A stretch of DNA of 7,315 bases from Desulfuromonadales bacterium (GCA_029859485.1 JAOUDB010000119.1:1-7315); one strand, 5' to 3'; positions 1-6,439 are shown, numbered from the stretch's first letter. Numbers and translations are program-made. Notes: generated by a model not told the origin, from the sequence alone.

Positions 1-1247
1 AGAGCTGTAATTTTCTCCCTGCCCAAGCCAGAGGCCTGTTCCAGTTCCTTTAGCTTGACACAGCCGAGCTCGGCAAGTTTCTGGACAATAAAAGAGCCCT
101 CTCCCGATTCCAGCTCTTTCAGGGCATGCATCACCCCATCGCGGAAGCGTTTATGTTTCACCGGTGTGGGGTCGATGATCTGGCCGCCGCCGATCGTCGC
201 CATCGGTGAGTAGGAACGAACGATAAAGCGATCCTGACGATGGGCTACCAGGGGACTGTCGAGATGAAATTGAGCGAGCACGCTTTCGCCCTGCTGCATT
301 TCGTCACGATCAAGCAACGCCACGCGGGCGGTGACCTTGGCGGTTCCCATATGCAGATGCACGGGGTCGCGAAACTTGAGTGGGCGCGGTGCTTCTTTGA
401 GAAGGTTGAGCCGCGCATCGAAACGCTCGGTCATGGTAAAGAATCCGGGGGTTGCCACCACGGCACCTCGGGTCAGGTTGCTGCGTTCCAGCCCCGCCAG
501 GTTGAGAGCCACGCGTTGACCGGCTCTGGCCACCTCTGCTTTTTCACCGTGAACCTGAACCTCGCGGACCCTGACTGTTTCGCCAGGCGGCATGACTTCA
601 ACCGTGTCACCGACCTTGATTTTTCCAGAGAGGAGCGTGCCGGTGACCACGGTACCGAAGCCGCTGATCGTGAAATGCCGATCAATCGGCAGGCGCGTCG
701 GACCATCTTCATCGCGCGGTGGCAACTCTTTGAGAATCTCCTGAATCGTCTGTCGAAGCTCATCAAGCCCCAGCCCCTGAAGCGCGGACACCCGGCAACA
801 CGGTGCTTTTTCCAAAAAGGTTCCGGCGAGAGTCTCGCGAACCTCTTCTTCGACGATGTCGATCCAGTCTTCTTCTGCAAGGTCACACTTGGTCAACACC
901 AGGATGCCACGCGGGATCTGCAGAAGTTGCAAAATCTGCAGATGCTCGCGGGTCTGCTGCATGACCCCTTCATTAACATCGACGACCAGCAGGACCAGGT
1001 CGATGCCGCCGATACCGGAGAGCATGTTGTGGATGAATTTCTCGTGACCGGGAACGTCGACGACCCCGGCCATGCTGCCATCGGCCAGCTTGAAGGGTGC
1101 GAAGCCGAGATCGATGGAGATCCCTCGTTCCTGTTCTTCTTTCAGGCGGTCGGTGTTGATGCCGGTGAGCTTGTTGATTAGGACCGTCTTGCCGTGGTCA
1201 ACGTGACCGGCCGTGCCGATGATGTGGTAGCGGGTTGAGTTGTTCAT
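1..1247 (-). CDS. selB: SelB, selenocysteine-specific elongation factor (3' end cut by window edge)
   Basis: SelB is the EF-Tu-like GTPase that carries Sec-tRNA-Sec to the ribosome and recognises the mRNA SECIS hairpin. The visible 415 residues start MNNSTRYHIIGTAGHVDHGK. They contain the G1 loop GHVDHGKT (about 14-21), the switch I RGI (about 41-43), the G3 motif DVPGHEK (64-70), a G4-type TKCD (119-122) and SAL (154-156). Beta-barrel domains II and III follow (about 185-360, including FTISGFGTVVTGT), then the start of the winged-helix region. The family is usually about 610-640 residues, so roughly a third, mainly the SECIS-binding winged helices, lies beyond position 1. The ATG at 1247 sits the expected few residues before the G1 loop, but it has no clear Shine-Dalgarno sequence. 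It lies 125 nt downstream of selA on the same strand, with a fold-back repeat in the gap. Identity is certain; only the start codon is slightly open. Confidence 0.96.
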   Translation of the reverse strand, partial: MNNSTRYHIIGTAGHVDHGKTVLINKLTGINTDRLKEEQERGISIDLGFAPFKLADGSMAGVVDVPGHEKFIHNMLSGIGGIDLVLLVVDVNEGVMQQTREHLQILQLLQIPRGILVLTKCDLAEEDWIDIVEEEVRETLAGTFLEKAPCCRVSALQGLGLDELRQTIQEILKELPPRDEDGPTRLPIDRHFTISGFGTVVTGTLLSGKIKVGDTVEVMPPGETVRVREVQVHGEKAEVARAGQRVALNLAGLERSNLTRGAVVATPGFFTMTERFDARLNLLKEAPRPLKFRDPVHLHMGTAKVTARVALLDRDEMQQGESVLAQFHLDSPLVAHRQDRFIVRSYSPMATIGGGQIIDPTPVKHKRFRDGVMHALKELESGEGSFIVQKLAELGCVKLKELEQASGLGREKITA

Positions 1248-1289
1248 AAGTAGTTTGTCCGTATCAGTCGTTGTGGGGCAGTCATAAGC

Positions 1290-1369
1290 TATTCAACGCG
1301 GAGGCGCAGTGACGCCGAGATAAACTTCAGATAACACTTTTCAGCGTCTCAGAGTCTCCGCGTTGAATA
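1290..1369. repeat. Fold-back repeat between selA and selB
   Basis: Two 14-nt arms are perfect inverted copies: TATTCAACGCGGAG at 1290-1303 and its complement at 1356-1369, 52 nt apart. Similarity continues inward for another 14 or so bases with mismatches (GGAGGCGCAGTGACGCCGAGA against GGAGACTCTGAGACGCTGAA, on opposite strands). This is therefore two diverged copies of one unit placed head to head. The GCGGAG/GCGCAG/GACGCC periodicity resembles the GC-rich intergenic repeats seen in many environmental bacterial genomes. In RNA the arms could form a long stem between the selA and selB reading frames. It lacks a T tract, so it is not a classical intrinsic terminator. Confidence 0.75.
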
Positions 1370-1372
1370 ACC

Positions 1373-2776
1373 TCATCGACAGAAAATCTGCTTCAGGGCC
1401 TTCAGCAGCAAGTCTTCATCCTCCTGATTCAGGGTTCGGGGATCGATCAGAAAACGATCGTCCTGTATGCGGCCGACGACAGCCGTCTCACAACTGCGTA
1501 GTCGCGTTGTCAGCTCATTGAGAGAAATTTGCTTTGGCGCCAGAGCGATGACGCATCCGGGCAGCTCTGCAAGAGGCAGCGCGCCGCCACCCACGGTTGC
1601 CGTTGTTTCGATGATGCTGCAGTCTGCTTGGTCGCCAAGATGAGTCAATAGCTGGGGAAGGAGTTTTTCGCAGCGGCGTTGCAACTCCTCGACAGGCAAT
1701 GACAGCATTCTCAAGGTGGGGATTTGCTGCAAAGCTTTCTGGGGATCAAGATAAAGCCTGAGGGTCGCTTCGAGGGCCGCCAGGCTCAGCTTGTCGCTCC
1801 TCAGGGCGCGGGCCATGGGGTGCTTGCGGACCTTGTCGATAACGTCTTTATTGCCGACGATGATCCCTGCCTGGGGTCCGCCGAGCAGCTTGTCGCCGCT
1901 GAAGGTGACCAGGTCGATGCCGGTTCCCAGTGCTTCCCGTACCGTTGGCTCGCGTGGCAGTCCATAAGGGGTCAGGTCTATCAACAGGCCGCTACCGAGA
2001 TCTTCGAGGACCGGAATGTTTTGTTGATGAGCAAGTTCAGCCAGCTCTTCGCCGCTGACTGCTTCGGTGAAGCCGAGGATCCGGTAGTTGCTGGTGTGGA
2101 CCTTGAGAATAAGCGCCGTCTCTTTGTCGATGGCGTCAGCGTAATCCTTGAGATGAGTCTTGTTGGTGGTGCCCACTTCAACCAGTTCGACACCACTGGC
2201 GGCCATAATGTCCGGGATACGGAAAGAGCCGCCGATCTCGATCAGTTCGCCACGTGAAACGATGGCACTCTTGCCACCGGACAGGGCGGCCAGAGCAAGC
2301 ATGACCGCTCCGGCGTTGTTGTTGACCACGGTCGCTGCTTCGCCACCGGTCAGCTTGCAGATCAGTTCTTCAACATGAGTGAAGCGTTTGCCGCGTTGGC
2401 CTGCATCGAGATCATACTCAAGGTTGGAATACCCCTGGGCAACCTCTTTGATTGCCTGCAGCGCATCGTTGCAGAGGGGCGCACGACCGAGGTTGGTGTG
2501 TAGAAGCGTGCCGGTAACATTGATGACCTTGCGCAAAGAGGGCTTGGCCATCAACGCGACCCGAACGGCTACCAACTCGGCAACGGCCTCAGTTTCGAGG
2601 TCGGGCAGAGGAGCCTGTTCGTCAAGCAGTTGTTGGCGCAGGTCGTCAACAACTTTCTGGGCGGCTTCAAGAATCAGAAGGTGGGGTTGAGTTTCCTCAA
2701 GCTTGGAGAGAATTCTGGACCCCAGCAGCCTATCGATTGCAGGCAGAGTGCGCAAGAGTGCGCGGCGATCAGGCAT
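1373..2776 (-). CDS. selA: SelA, L-seryl-tRNA(Sec) selenium transferase
   Basis: SelA is the PLP-dependent cytosolic enzyme that converts Ser-tRNA-Sec to Sec-tRNA-Sec using selenophosphate. The 467-residue product matches the usual bacterial SelA length (E. coli, 463). Visible hallmarks are the N-terminal helical domain that binds tRNA (PAIDRLLGS), INVTGTLLHTNLGRAPL (about 85-101), the glycine-rich SNLEYDLDAGQRGKR (117-131), and TFSGDKLLGGPQAG (291-304). K296 in the last motif is the expected PLP Schiff-base lysine. The ATG at 2776 is fixed by a very strong ribosome binding site just upstream. The gene follows the UGA-containing AhpD-like selenoprotein gene by 45 nt and precedes selB, so the three are probably one operon. 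The frame is intact and nothing suggests damage. Confidence 0.98.
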   Translation of the reverse strand: MPDRRALLRTLPAIDRLLGSRILSKLEETQPHLLILEAAQKVVDDLRQQLLDEQAPLPDLETEAVAELVAVRVALMAKPSLRKVINVTGTLLHTNLGRAPLCNDALQAIKEVAQGYSNLEYDLDAGQRGKRFTHVEELICKLTGGEAATVVNNNAGAVMLALAALSGGKSAIVSRGELIEIGGSFRIPDIMAASGVELVEVGTTNKTHLKDYADAIDKETALILKVHTSNYRILGFTEAVSGEELAELAHQQNIPVLEDLGSGLLIDLTPYGLPREPTVREALGTGIDLVTFSGDKLLGGPQAGIIVGNKDVIDKVRKHPMARALRSDKLSLAALEATLRLYLDPQKALQQIPTLRMLSLPVEELQRRCEKLLPQLLTHLGDQADCSIIETTATVGGGALPLAELPGCVIALAPKQISLNELTTRLRSCETAVVGRIQDDRFLIDPRTLNQEDEDLLLKALKQIFCR

Positions 2777-2788
2777 GGATCACCTCCT
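2777..2788 (-). promoter_or_regulatory. Exceptionally complete Shine-Dalgarno of selA
   Basis: On the minus strand the 12 nt before the selA ATG read AGGAGGTGATCC. This is complementary over its full length to the usual bacterial 16S rRNA 3' end (GGATCACCTCCT). The AGGAGG core lies 6 nt from the start codon. It fixes the selA start and predicts strong initiation independent of the upstream gene. Confidence 0.85.
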
Positions 2789-2821
2789 GATGTTTTACGT
2801 AGCAGAAATTACGGGACTGTT

Positions 2822-3094
2822 TCAGTCTTGGGAAGGAGAGGGGGTGTCGCGCATCATGACGTTGATCTTGCCGGCGGCAACAGCCATGACGATCCCCTGG
2901 ATGGCGCCGATTTCTTCGTCTGTAATTTTCTGTTCCCTGGCCACGCCAAGGTAGTATTCGACTCATGGTTGGCATTCCCGGGCCATGGCGGCAGCCAAGC
3001 CTACCATCGCTGTGGTGCGGGCATCGAGATGTTCTTCGTCACGAACCGTGTCGTAGAAATCGCAGTAGGCTTTGTGTTGTTTGGTTGGTAGCAT
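2822..3094 (-). CDS. AhpD-like (carboxymuconolactone decarboxylase family) selenoprotein, CxxU, in-frame UGA read as Sec
   Basis: The frame from ATG 3094 to TGA 2822-2824 encodes 90 residues if the TGA at 2963-2965 (codon 44) is read as selenocysteine. The start is MLPTKQHKAYCDFYDTVRDE. Around the active site it reads MARECQPU-VEYYLGVAR, and it continues with ITDEEIGAIQGIVMAVAAGK. This is the compact all-helical AhpD/CMD fold, whose redox motif CxxC appears here as C41-Q-P-U44. AhpD proteins act as cytosolic thiol oxidoreductases, often supporting peroxide reduction; the substrate of this one is unknown. Sequence after the UGA stays in frame and family-like, which argues against a decayed gene. 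A SECIS-like hairpin follows the UGA at the expected distance, and selA and selB lie directly downstream. The start is less certain: an upstream in-frame TAA limits extension, and no strong ribosome binding site is visible. The second TGA has no such hairpin and is taken as the true stop. Confidence 0.88.
2935..2965 (-). promoter_or_regulatory. Bacterial SECIS-like hairpin with its UGA Sec codon
   Basis: Counting the U of the UGA as 1, nucleotides 15-21 (CCUUGGC) pair with 25-31 (GCCAGGG). This gives 7 base pairs including one G-U, closed by the three-base loop GUG at 22-24. The known E. coli fdhF SECIS places its apical loop, with the SelB-contacting G and U, at about nt 22-25 from the UGA, so both position and loop content agree. 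The element lies inside the coding region, as is normal in bacteria. No lower stem next to the UGA is evident. Confidence 0.75.
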
Positions 3095-3331
3095 CAGCCA
3101 GGAGTCTCTCGCTTTTGTCGCCTCTTAAATCTCTCCATAGATACAACAAATTGTAAACCAACTTTCACCAAATATTCTAACTAATTATTTTTATAGCGAT
3201 TGTTAGGGATTCTGATGGCTAAAATCTGACTGTATCCGTGTATTTATTTAAAGTTTGTCCAGGGCGGATTGTGATGAGGACCTCTTTTGTTGGCCACTTA
3301 ATCTGTACCGTAAGAGGGTGTGTTGTTAAAA
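3095..3331. other. AT-rich gene-free spacer between the CcdA-like gene and the selenoprotein gene
   Basis: No credible reading frame was found on either strand. The stretch is richer in A and T than its neighbours and should hold the promoter of the selenoprotein-selA-selB unit. On the minus strand a TACAAT box (3150-3155) resembles a -10 element, but no convincing -35 hexamer sits 16-18 nt upstream of it, so the promoter is not firmly placed. No terminator with a T tract was seen after the CcdA-like gene. Confidence 0.5.
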
Positions 3332-4033
3332 CTATGCTGCGCTATATATCAGCCATATCCCTCCGGCTATGACCAAAAGACCGCAGACCCGTTTGACCCA
3401 GAGAGTGCCTTTGGACCGTTCATTCCAGTCGAGGTAGCGTTGTACTTTTTCTGTGAAAGTGCCCGCAAAGACAATGATTGCACAATGTCCCAGTCCATAT
3501 GCCAGAAGAAGTAACGATGCATAGATCATGTTGTTGGTTGCTTCGGCAAAGGCGACTCCGAGGACCGGTCCCATAAAGGCGAATGTACAGGGTCCAAGTG
3601 CTACGCCGAAAATCGCACCGAGAAAAAGGGCTGCCATCAGCCCCTTACGCTGAGTGCCGATCTGGCCAGGCCCCGACCATGGCAGTGGCACCAGTCCCCA
3701 AAGGTGCAGGCCGAAGAGAAAAAAGATACCAGCGACCAGCCAGTTACCCCATGGTCCTAAATCTCCTAGCATCCGTCCGGCCAACGCGGTTAACAATCCG
3801 ATCAGGGCGATGGATAATAAGATGCCTACTGCGAACAGGTTTGAGATGATGAATGCCCGTCGTGTACTCATTTGTTCCTGGCCGTCAATAAAGCCGACGA
3901 TTAAGGGAATGCTGGCCAGATGACAGGGTGAAAGGATGATACTCAGCACTCCCCAGCCGGCAGCAGCCCCGAGTGCAATTAATGGAGCTCCGGTAACTGC
4001 TTGGCCCAAGCTGGTTAGCAACTGTTCAATCAT
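3332..4033 (-). CDS. CcdA/DsbD-type inner-membrane thiol-disulfide electron transporter
   Basis: The 233-residue product is strongly hydrophobic, with about six membrane segments and a DsbD-beta/CcdA layout. Such proteins pass reducing equivalents from cytosolic thioredoxin across the inner membrane to periplasmic thiol proteins. The two expected membrane cysteines are visible in family-like settings: C37 in LSPCHLASIPLIVGF and C149 in GVALGPCTFAFMGP. C184 and C217 are additional. The ATG at 4033 directly follows the TAG stop of the exported thioredoxin gene (4034-4036), and an AAGGA sits about 10 nt upstream inside that gene. Translation is therefore probably coupled and the two proteins are likely partners. 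It ends the arsR module. A role in cytochrome c maturation is possible, but no cytochrome genes are nearby. Confidence 0.88.
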   Translation of the reverse strand: MIEQLLTSLGQAVTGAPLIALGAAAGWGVLSIILSPCHLASIPLIVGFIDGQEQMSTRRAFIISNLFAVGILLSIALIGLLTALAGRMLGDLGPWGNWLVAGIFFLFGLHLWGLVPLPWSGPGQIGTQRKGLMAALFLGAIFGVALGPCTFAFMGPVLGVAFAEATNNMIYASLLLLAYGLGHCAIIVFAGTFTEKVQRYLDWNERSKGTLWVKRVCGLLVIAGGIWLIYSAA

Positions 4034-4420
4034 CTAGTTCTGATCCTTGAACATGTAGCCGAACTCTTGCCACTTGGCCAAAATATCACCGCGACCATAA
4101 AAACCGGTGTGCCGATAGATCTCTTGCCCGTCGGAGCCATAAAAGATCTGCGTCGGGATCATTTGTACGCCGTAGGCCGCAGCCTCCTCACGATTCTTCC
4201 ATGCATCGACAAACGTGACTTCCATCTGACCGGTAAAATCTTCCCTGAGGGCGTCAAGGATAGGGGCCATTTTGATACAGGGGATGCACTTGTCTGCGCC
4301 GATATCAACAAGGCGGGGGAGTTGCTCGGCCAGACATGTGCTAGCAGAGAGTAGCAGACAAGCAGCAAACAACAGAATCTTGCGGTACGAGCACTGGATC
4401 ACTTTAAGGCTCCTCATCAT
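4034..4420 (-). CDS. Exported thioredoxin-fold protein (CIPC active site)
   Basis: The 128-residue protein has a typical signal peptide: basic MMRSLKVIQCSYRK, a hydrophobic core LLFAACLLLSAS, and a probable signal-peptidase I cut after CLA at about residue 31. A thioredoxin fold follows, with GADKCIPCIKMAPIL (CxxC at 45-48), FVDAW in the central strand, and the cis-proline motif MIPTQIFY (P89). It should act as a periplasmic thiol-disulfide oxidoreductase that is kept reduced by the CcdA-like protein encoded immediately downstream. Its ATG overlaps the upstream TGA as ATGA (4417-4420), which indicates translational coupling. A second ATG one codon later is an alternative start with better spacing from AGGTGA. 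The cysteine at 29 does not form a convincing lipobox, so a lipoprotein is unlikely. The substrate is unknown. Confidence 0.88.
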   Translation of the reverse strand: MMRSLKVIQCSYRKILLFAACLLLSASTCLAEQLPRLVDIGADKCIPCIKMAPILDALREDFTGQMEVTFVDAWKNREEAAAYGVQMIPTQIFYGSDGQEIYRHTGFYGRGDILAKWQEFGYMFKDQN

Positions 4421-4665
4421 TCACCTGCTGAAGGCTTGATCAGTTTCATGATCTGATCCGGCTTGAGCAGTTTGCCTTGAGAAACCAACTGGCCATTGAT
4501 GGCCAATCCCGGTGTTGTCATGCAACCAAAGGTCATGATCTCGTTCAGGTCTGTGATCTTCTCAATTTCTACTGCTTCGCCGAGCGTTTCGGCTGCTTCT
4601 TTGGCGTTGTCCGCCAGGTTGTTACACTTGGCGCAACCGGTGCCGAGGATCTGAAATTTCAACAT
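4417..4665 (-). CDS. Small cytosolic thioredoxin-like protein (redox-active disulfide protein 2 type)
   Basis: The 82-residue product starts MLKFQILGTGCAKCNNLADN and is a minimal thioredoxin/glutaredoxin fold. Its CxxC is at C11-C14 and the cis-proline is in MTTPGLAINGQ (P52), with an extra cysteine at 48. It matches the small redox-active disulfide (TIGR00412-like) proteins often encoded beside ArsP/DUF318 permeases, and has no signal peptide. The start at 4665 is preferred over an ATG 13 codons upstream. AAGGAGG lies 6 nt before it, and the extra residues of the longer form (KYRNKKRRRKV) are simply the purine-rich ribosome binding region translated. It follows the permease by 35 nt and overlaps the exported thioredoxin gene by 4 nt. 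A role as thiol reductant or metal(loid) carrier for the permease is inferred from gene order. Confidence 0.87.
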   Translation of the reverse strand: MLKFQILGTGCAKCNNLADNAKEAAETLGEAVEIEKITDLNEIMTFGCMTTPGLAINGQLVSQGKLLKPDQIMKLIKPSAGE

Positions 4666-4671
4666 TACTTT

Positions 4672-4678
4672 CCTCCTT
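4672..4678 (-). promoter_or_regulatory. Shine-Dalgarno that fixes the start of the small thioredoxin-like gene
   Basis: AAGGAGG on the minus strand lies 6 nt before the ATG at 4665. It falls within the longer open frame that begins at 4704, so the shorter 82-residue protein is favoured. Confidence 0.8.
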
Positions 4679-4700
4679 CTTTTTTTGTTTCGATATTTGA

Positions 4701-6023
4701 TCAATCAGGAACAAAGCCATAGATCAGGCCTGATATTGTCGCCATGACGATCACCAGCAGGACGAAGACAGCAGTCTTCTTGGTTCCCATCACTGAGCGT
4801 ATAACCAGCATGTTCGGCAAACTTAAAGCCGGTCCTGCCAGAAGCAGGGCCAGCGCTGGTCCCTTGCCCATCCCCGCGCCGATAAGGCCTTGCAGAATGG
4901 GTACTTCTGTAAGCGTGGCAAAGTACATGAAAGCGCCGACCACCGAGGCGAACAGGTTGGCCCACAGCGAGTTGCCTCCGACCAACCCGGCGATCCATCC
5001 AGAGGGGATCAACCCCTCCTGGTCAGGGCGACCGAGCAGCGCGCCGGCTATCAGTACTCCCCAGAACAGCAGTGGCAGAATTTTCTTGGCAAAATCCCAG
5101 CTGGTTTCGAACCATTCCTGAATTTCTCCGTCATTTTCTTGTGATGTAGAGGTCAGAACCGACAGAGCGATGGTTGCTGCGACAAAAGACAGGGCAGGGT
5201 GTTCTGGGAAAATTAAGGCTAGGGCTGCTGCAGGTAACACTGCAATCAGCATCCGCCACTTGTTGATTTTGAAAAAAACGACCAGGATAGCTGCCAACGC
5301 CAGGCCGGAGAATCCTGTGATTGGCCATTTTGCCGCATAAATGGTGTGCCAGAGACCTGTTGACTCAGTGGGCCGGCCCCAGTTGGCAAAGACCAGGATG
5401 CCGACCATGCTGGCAAAGAAAAGGGCGTTCTGCCACAGGGGGCGGGTGACTTCTGGCTCCGGCATGGCGGCTGCGGCCGCGACCTTTTCCAGCTCCTCTT
5501 TGCGAAAGAAGAAATGCATGAGGACGCCGATAACGATGGAAAAAATAACGGCCCCTAAGGCCCGGGCGACACCCATCTGGGGGCCGAGAACCGATGCGGT
5601 AAGTACGATGGCCAAGATGTTGATCGCAGGGCCGGCATAGAGAAAAGCGCTGGCAGGGCCAAGCCCTGCGCCCATACGATAGATGCCGGCGAAGAGCGGC
5701 AGGATGGTGCATGAGCAAACAGCCAGGATTCCACCGGAGACCGAAGCGACGCTATAAGCGAGGACTTTGTTTGCTTTGGGGCCAAGATATTTCATGACCG
5801 CTGCCTGGCTTACAAATACCCCGACTGCACCGGCAATAAAGAAGGCCGGTACCAGACAGAGCAAAACATGCTCCTGCGCATACCATTTGACCAGGTGGAG
5901 AGACTCCCACAGGGCGTTCTCCACTCTATGTGATTTCTGTAACCAGTCAACCGGAAGGAAGTAACAGGCGACAAAGACCGCAATGATCATCGCCAGAGGT
6001 TTCCATTCATTCTTCCAGTTCAT
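4701..6023 (-). CDS. ArsP/DUF318 (YraQ-like) family permease
   Basis: The 440-residue integral membrane protein has about 8-10 hydrophobic segments in two homologous halves around a hydrophilic loop (about 171-197) rich in Glu, Lys and Ala. The family signature is clear: SGGILAVCSCTILPLFAGIYRMGAG (97-120) with paired C103 and C105, then FLYAGPAINILAI. The second-half counterpart is TLTEVPILQGLIGAGMGKGPALALLLAGPALSLPNM. Members of this family include ArsP, an exporter of trivalent organoarsenicals; for most members the substrate is unknown. Here the gene lies 37 nt after arsR and before two thioredoxin-fold genes, which suggests a thiol-dependent metal(loid) efflux role. The substrate could be arsenic, selenium or another soft element; the sequence alone does not decide. 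The start at 6023 has AAGG about 9 nt upstream. The frame is intact. Confidence 0.9.
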   Translation of the reverse strand: MNWKNEWKPLAMIIAVFVACYFLPVDWLQKSHRVENALWESLHLVKWYAQEHVLLCLVPAFFIAGAVGVFVSQAAVMKYLGPKANKVLAYSVASVSGGILAVCSCTILPLFAGIYRMGAGLGPASAFLYAGPAINILAIVLTASVLGPQMGVARALGAVIFSIVIGVLMHFFFRKEELEKVAAAAAMPEPEVTRPLWQNALFFASMVGILVFANWGRPTESTGLWHTIYAAKWPITGFSGLALAAILVVFFKINKWRMLIAVLPAAALALIFPEHPALSFVAATIALSVLTSTSQENDGEIQEWFETSWDFAKKILPLLFWGVLIAGALLGRPDQEGLIPSGWIAGLVGGNSLWANLFASVVGAFMYFATLTEVPILQGLIGAGMGKGPALALLLAGPALSLPNMLVIRSVMGTKKTAVFVLLVIVMATISGLIYGFVPD

Positions 6024-6060
6024 GCGTTTATACCTTGGTGAAGATTGTCTGGCAGAAGCC

Positions 6061-6387
6061 TCAAGATGGTGTCAGACAAGCAACCTGTGCCTTTGCCTGT
6101 TCCGATAAAACCGACTCTACACAATCAAAAAAGTTCAGAATGCACGGCACCCGCAGCTGGTAGAAAACCTGGTTGCCGCGTTTGTCATCGATAACGATCC
6201 CCGCTTGCTTAAGTACCGAAAGATGCTTGGAAACGGTCGAGACATCCGCACCGATCATCTCCGTCAGGTCACAAACACAACGTTCACCCTGCTCCAGTTC
6301 TTCGAGAATGAAAAGCCTGCTTGGATGAGCCATTGCCTTGAGAACTTTCGCGCGGGCTTCGAGTATTGTTTTACGCTTTTGATACAT
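6061..6387 (-). CDS. ArsR/SmtB-family metal(loid)-responsive repressor
   Basis: The 108-residue protein is a winged helix-turn-helix of the ArsR/SmtB family. It shows ILEARAKVLKAMAHPSRLFILEEL, then ERCVCDLTEMIGADVSTVSKHLSVLKQAGIV (recognition helix about 49-61), and the wing DDKRGNQVFYQL. The CVCD pair (C37, C39) sits at the start of the helix used by arsenic-sensing ArsR proteins. C82, C89 and C104 near the C terminus could complete a soft-metal thiolate site. Such repressors leave DNA when metal(loid) binds. The start at 6387 is supported by AAGGAGG 4 nt upstream. It is first in the module, behind a promoter overlapped by two perfect dyads, so it probably represses itself and the permease and thiol genes downstream. 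Which ion it senses is unknown. Confidence 0.93.
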   Translation of the reverse strand: MYQKRKTILEARAKVLKAMAHPSRLFILEELEQGERCVCDLTEMIGADVSTVSKHLSVLKQAGIVIDDKRGNQVFYQLRVPCILNFFDCVESVLSEQAKAQVACLTPS

Positions 6388-6404
6388 GTTGCCTCCTTGA
6401 CCTG

Positions 6405-6422
6405 TTTGGCATTATGGCCAAA
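6405..6422. promoter_or_regulatory. Operator-like dyad overlapping the arsR -10 box
   Basis: A perfect inverted repeat, TTTGGC-N6-GCCAAA, lies 17 nt upstream of the arsR start. Its 6-nt centre is exactly the proposed -10 hexamer, so bound repressor would block RNA polymerase. It is a good candidate ArsR binding site. Confidence 0.6.
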
Positions 6423-6439
6423 TAACCAAGCGTTTGCAA
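6411..6439 (-). promoter_or_regulatory. Predicted sigma70-type promoter of the arsR module
   Basis: On the minus strand a TTGCAA -35 (4 of 6 consensus bases) and a CATAAT -10 (5 of 6) are separated by exactly 17 nt. The -10 lies in the centre of one dyad and the -35 in the arm of a second. Transcription would start close to 6404, leaving a very short leader before the arsR ribosome binding site. Confidence 0.65.

Noticed and set aside
240..1181. A 313-codon open frame on the plus strand opposite selB
   Set aside because: The translated product resembles no known family and is rich in His, Asp and Gln. It is the antisense shadow of the clearly conserved SelB GTPase frame.
2775..2824. Read-through of the second TGA of the selenoprotein gene
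   Set aside because: The frame closes again after a few codons at a TAA, and there is no hairpin at the SECIS distance, so this TGA is an ordinary stop.
2769..2975. A 68-codon minus-strand frame overlapping the selenoprotein gene
   Set aside because: It is in a different frame from the AhpD-like sequence, overlaps the selA start and shows no recognisable motif. A gene caller might pick it by mistake because the real frame has an internal TGA.
2630..3091. A 153-codon plus-strand open frame across the selA start and the selenoprotein gene
   Set aside because: It is antisense to two genes with family-level support and shows no domain of its own.
2822..3094. Interpretation of the AhpD-like gene as a pseudogene with a nonsense mutation
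   Set aside because: The TGA is exactly at the redox-active position, the rest of the frame is intact and family-like, a SECIS-like hairpin follows, and the Sec machinery is adjacent.
3281..3317. CCTCTT/AAGAGG inverted repeat after the CcdA-like gene as a terminator
   Set aside because: The arms are only 6 bp, the loop is 25 nt and no T tract follows, so it does not qualify as an intrinsic terminator.
6031..6063. Possible Sec read-through at the arsR TGA stop, giving a short tail beginning U-G-F-C
   Set aside because: The tail is only 10 codons after the TGA, no hairpin sits 15-31 nt after it, and ArsR family proteins normally end here. The U-x-x-C look is probably chance.
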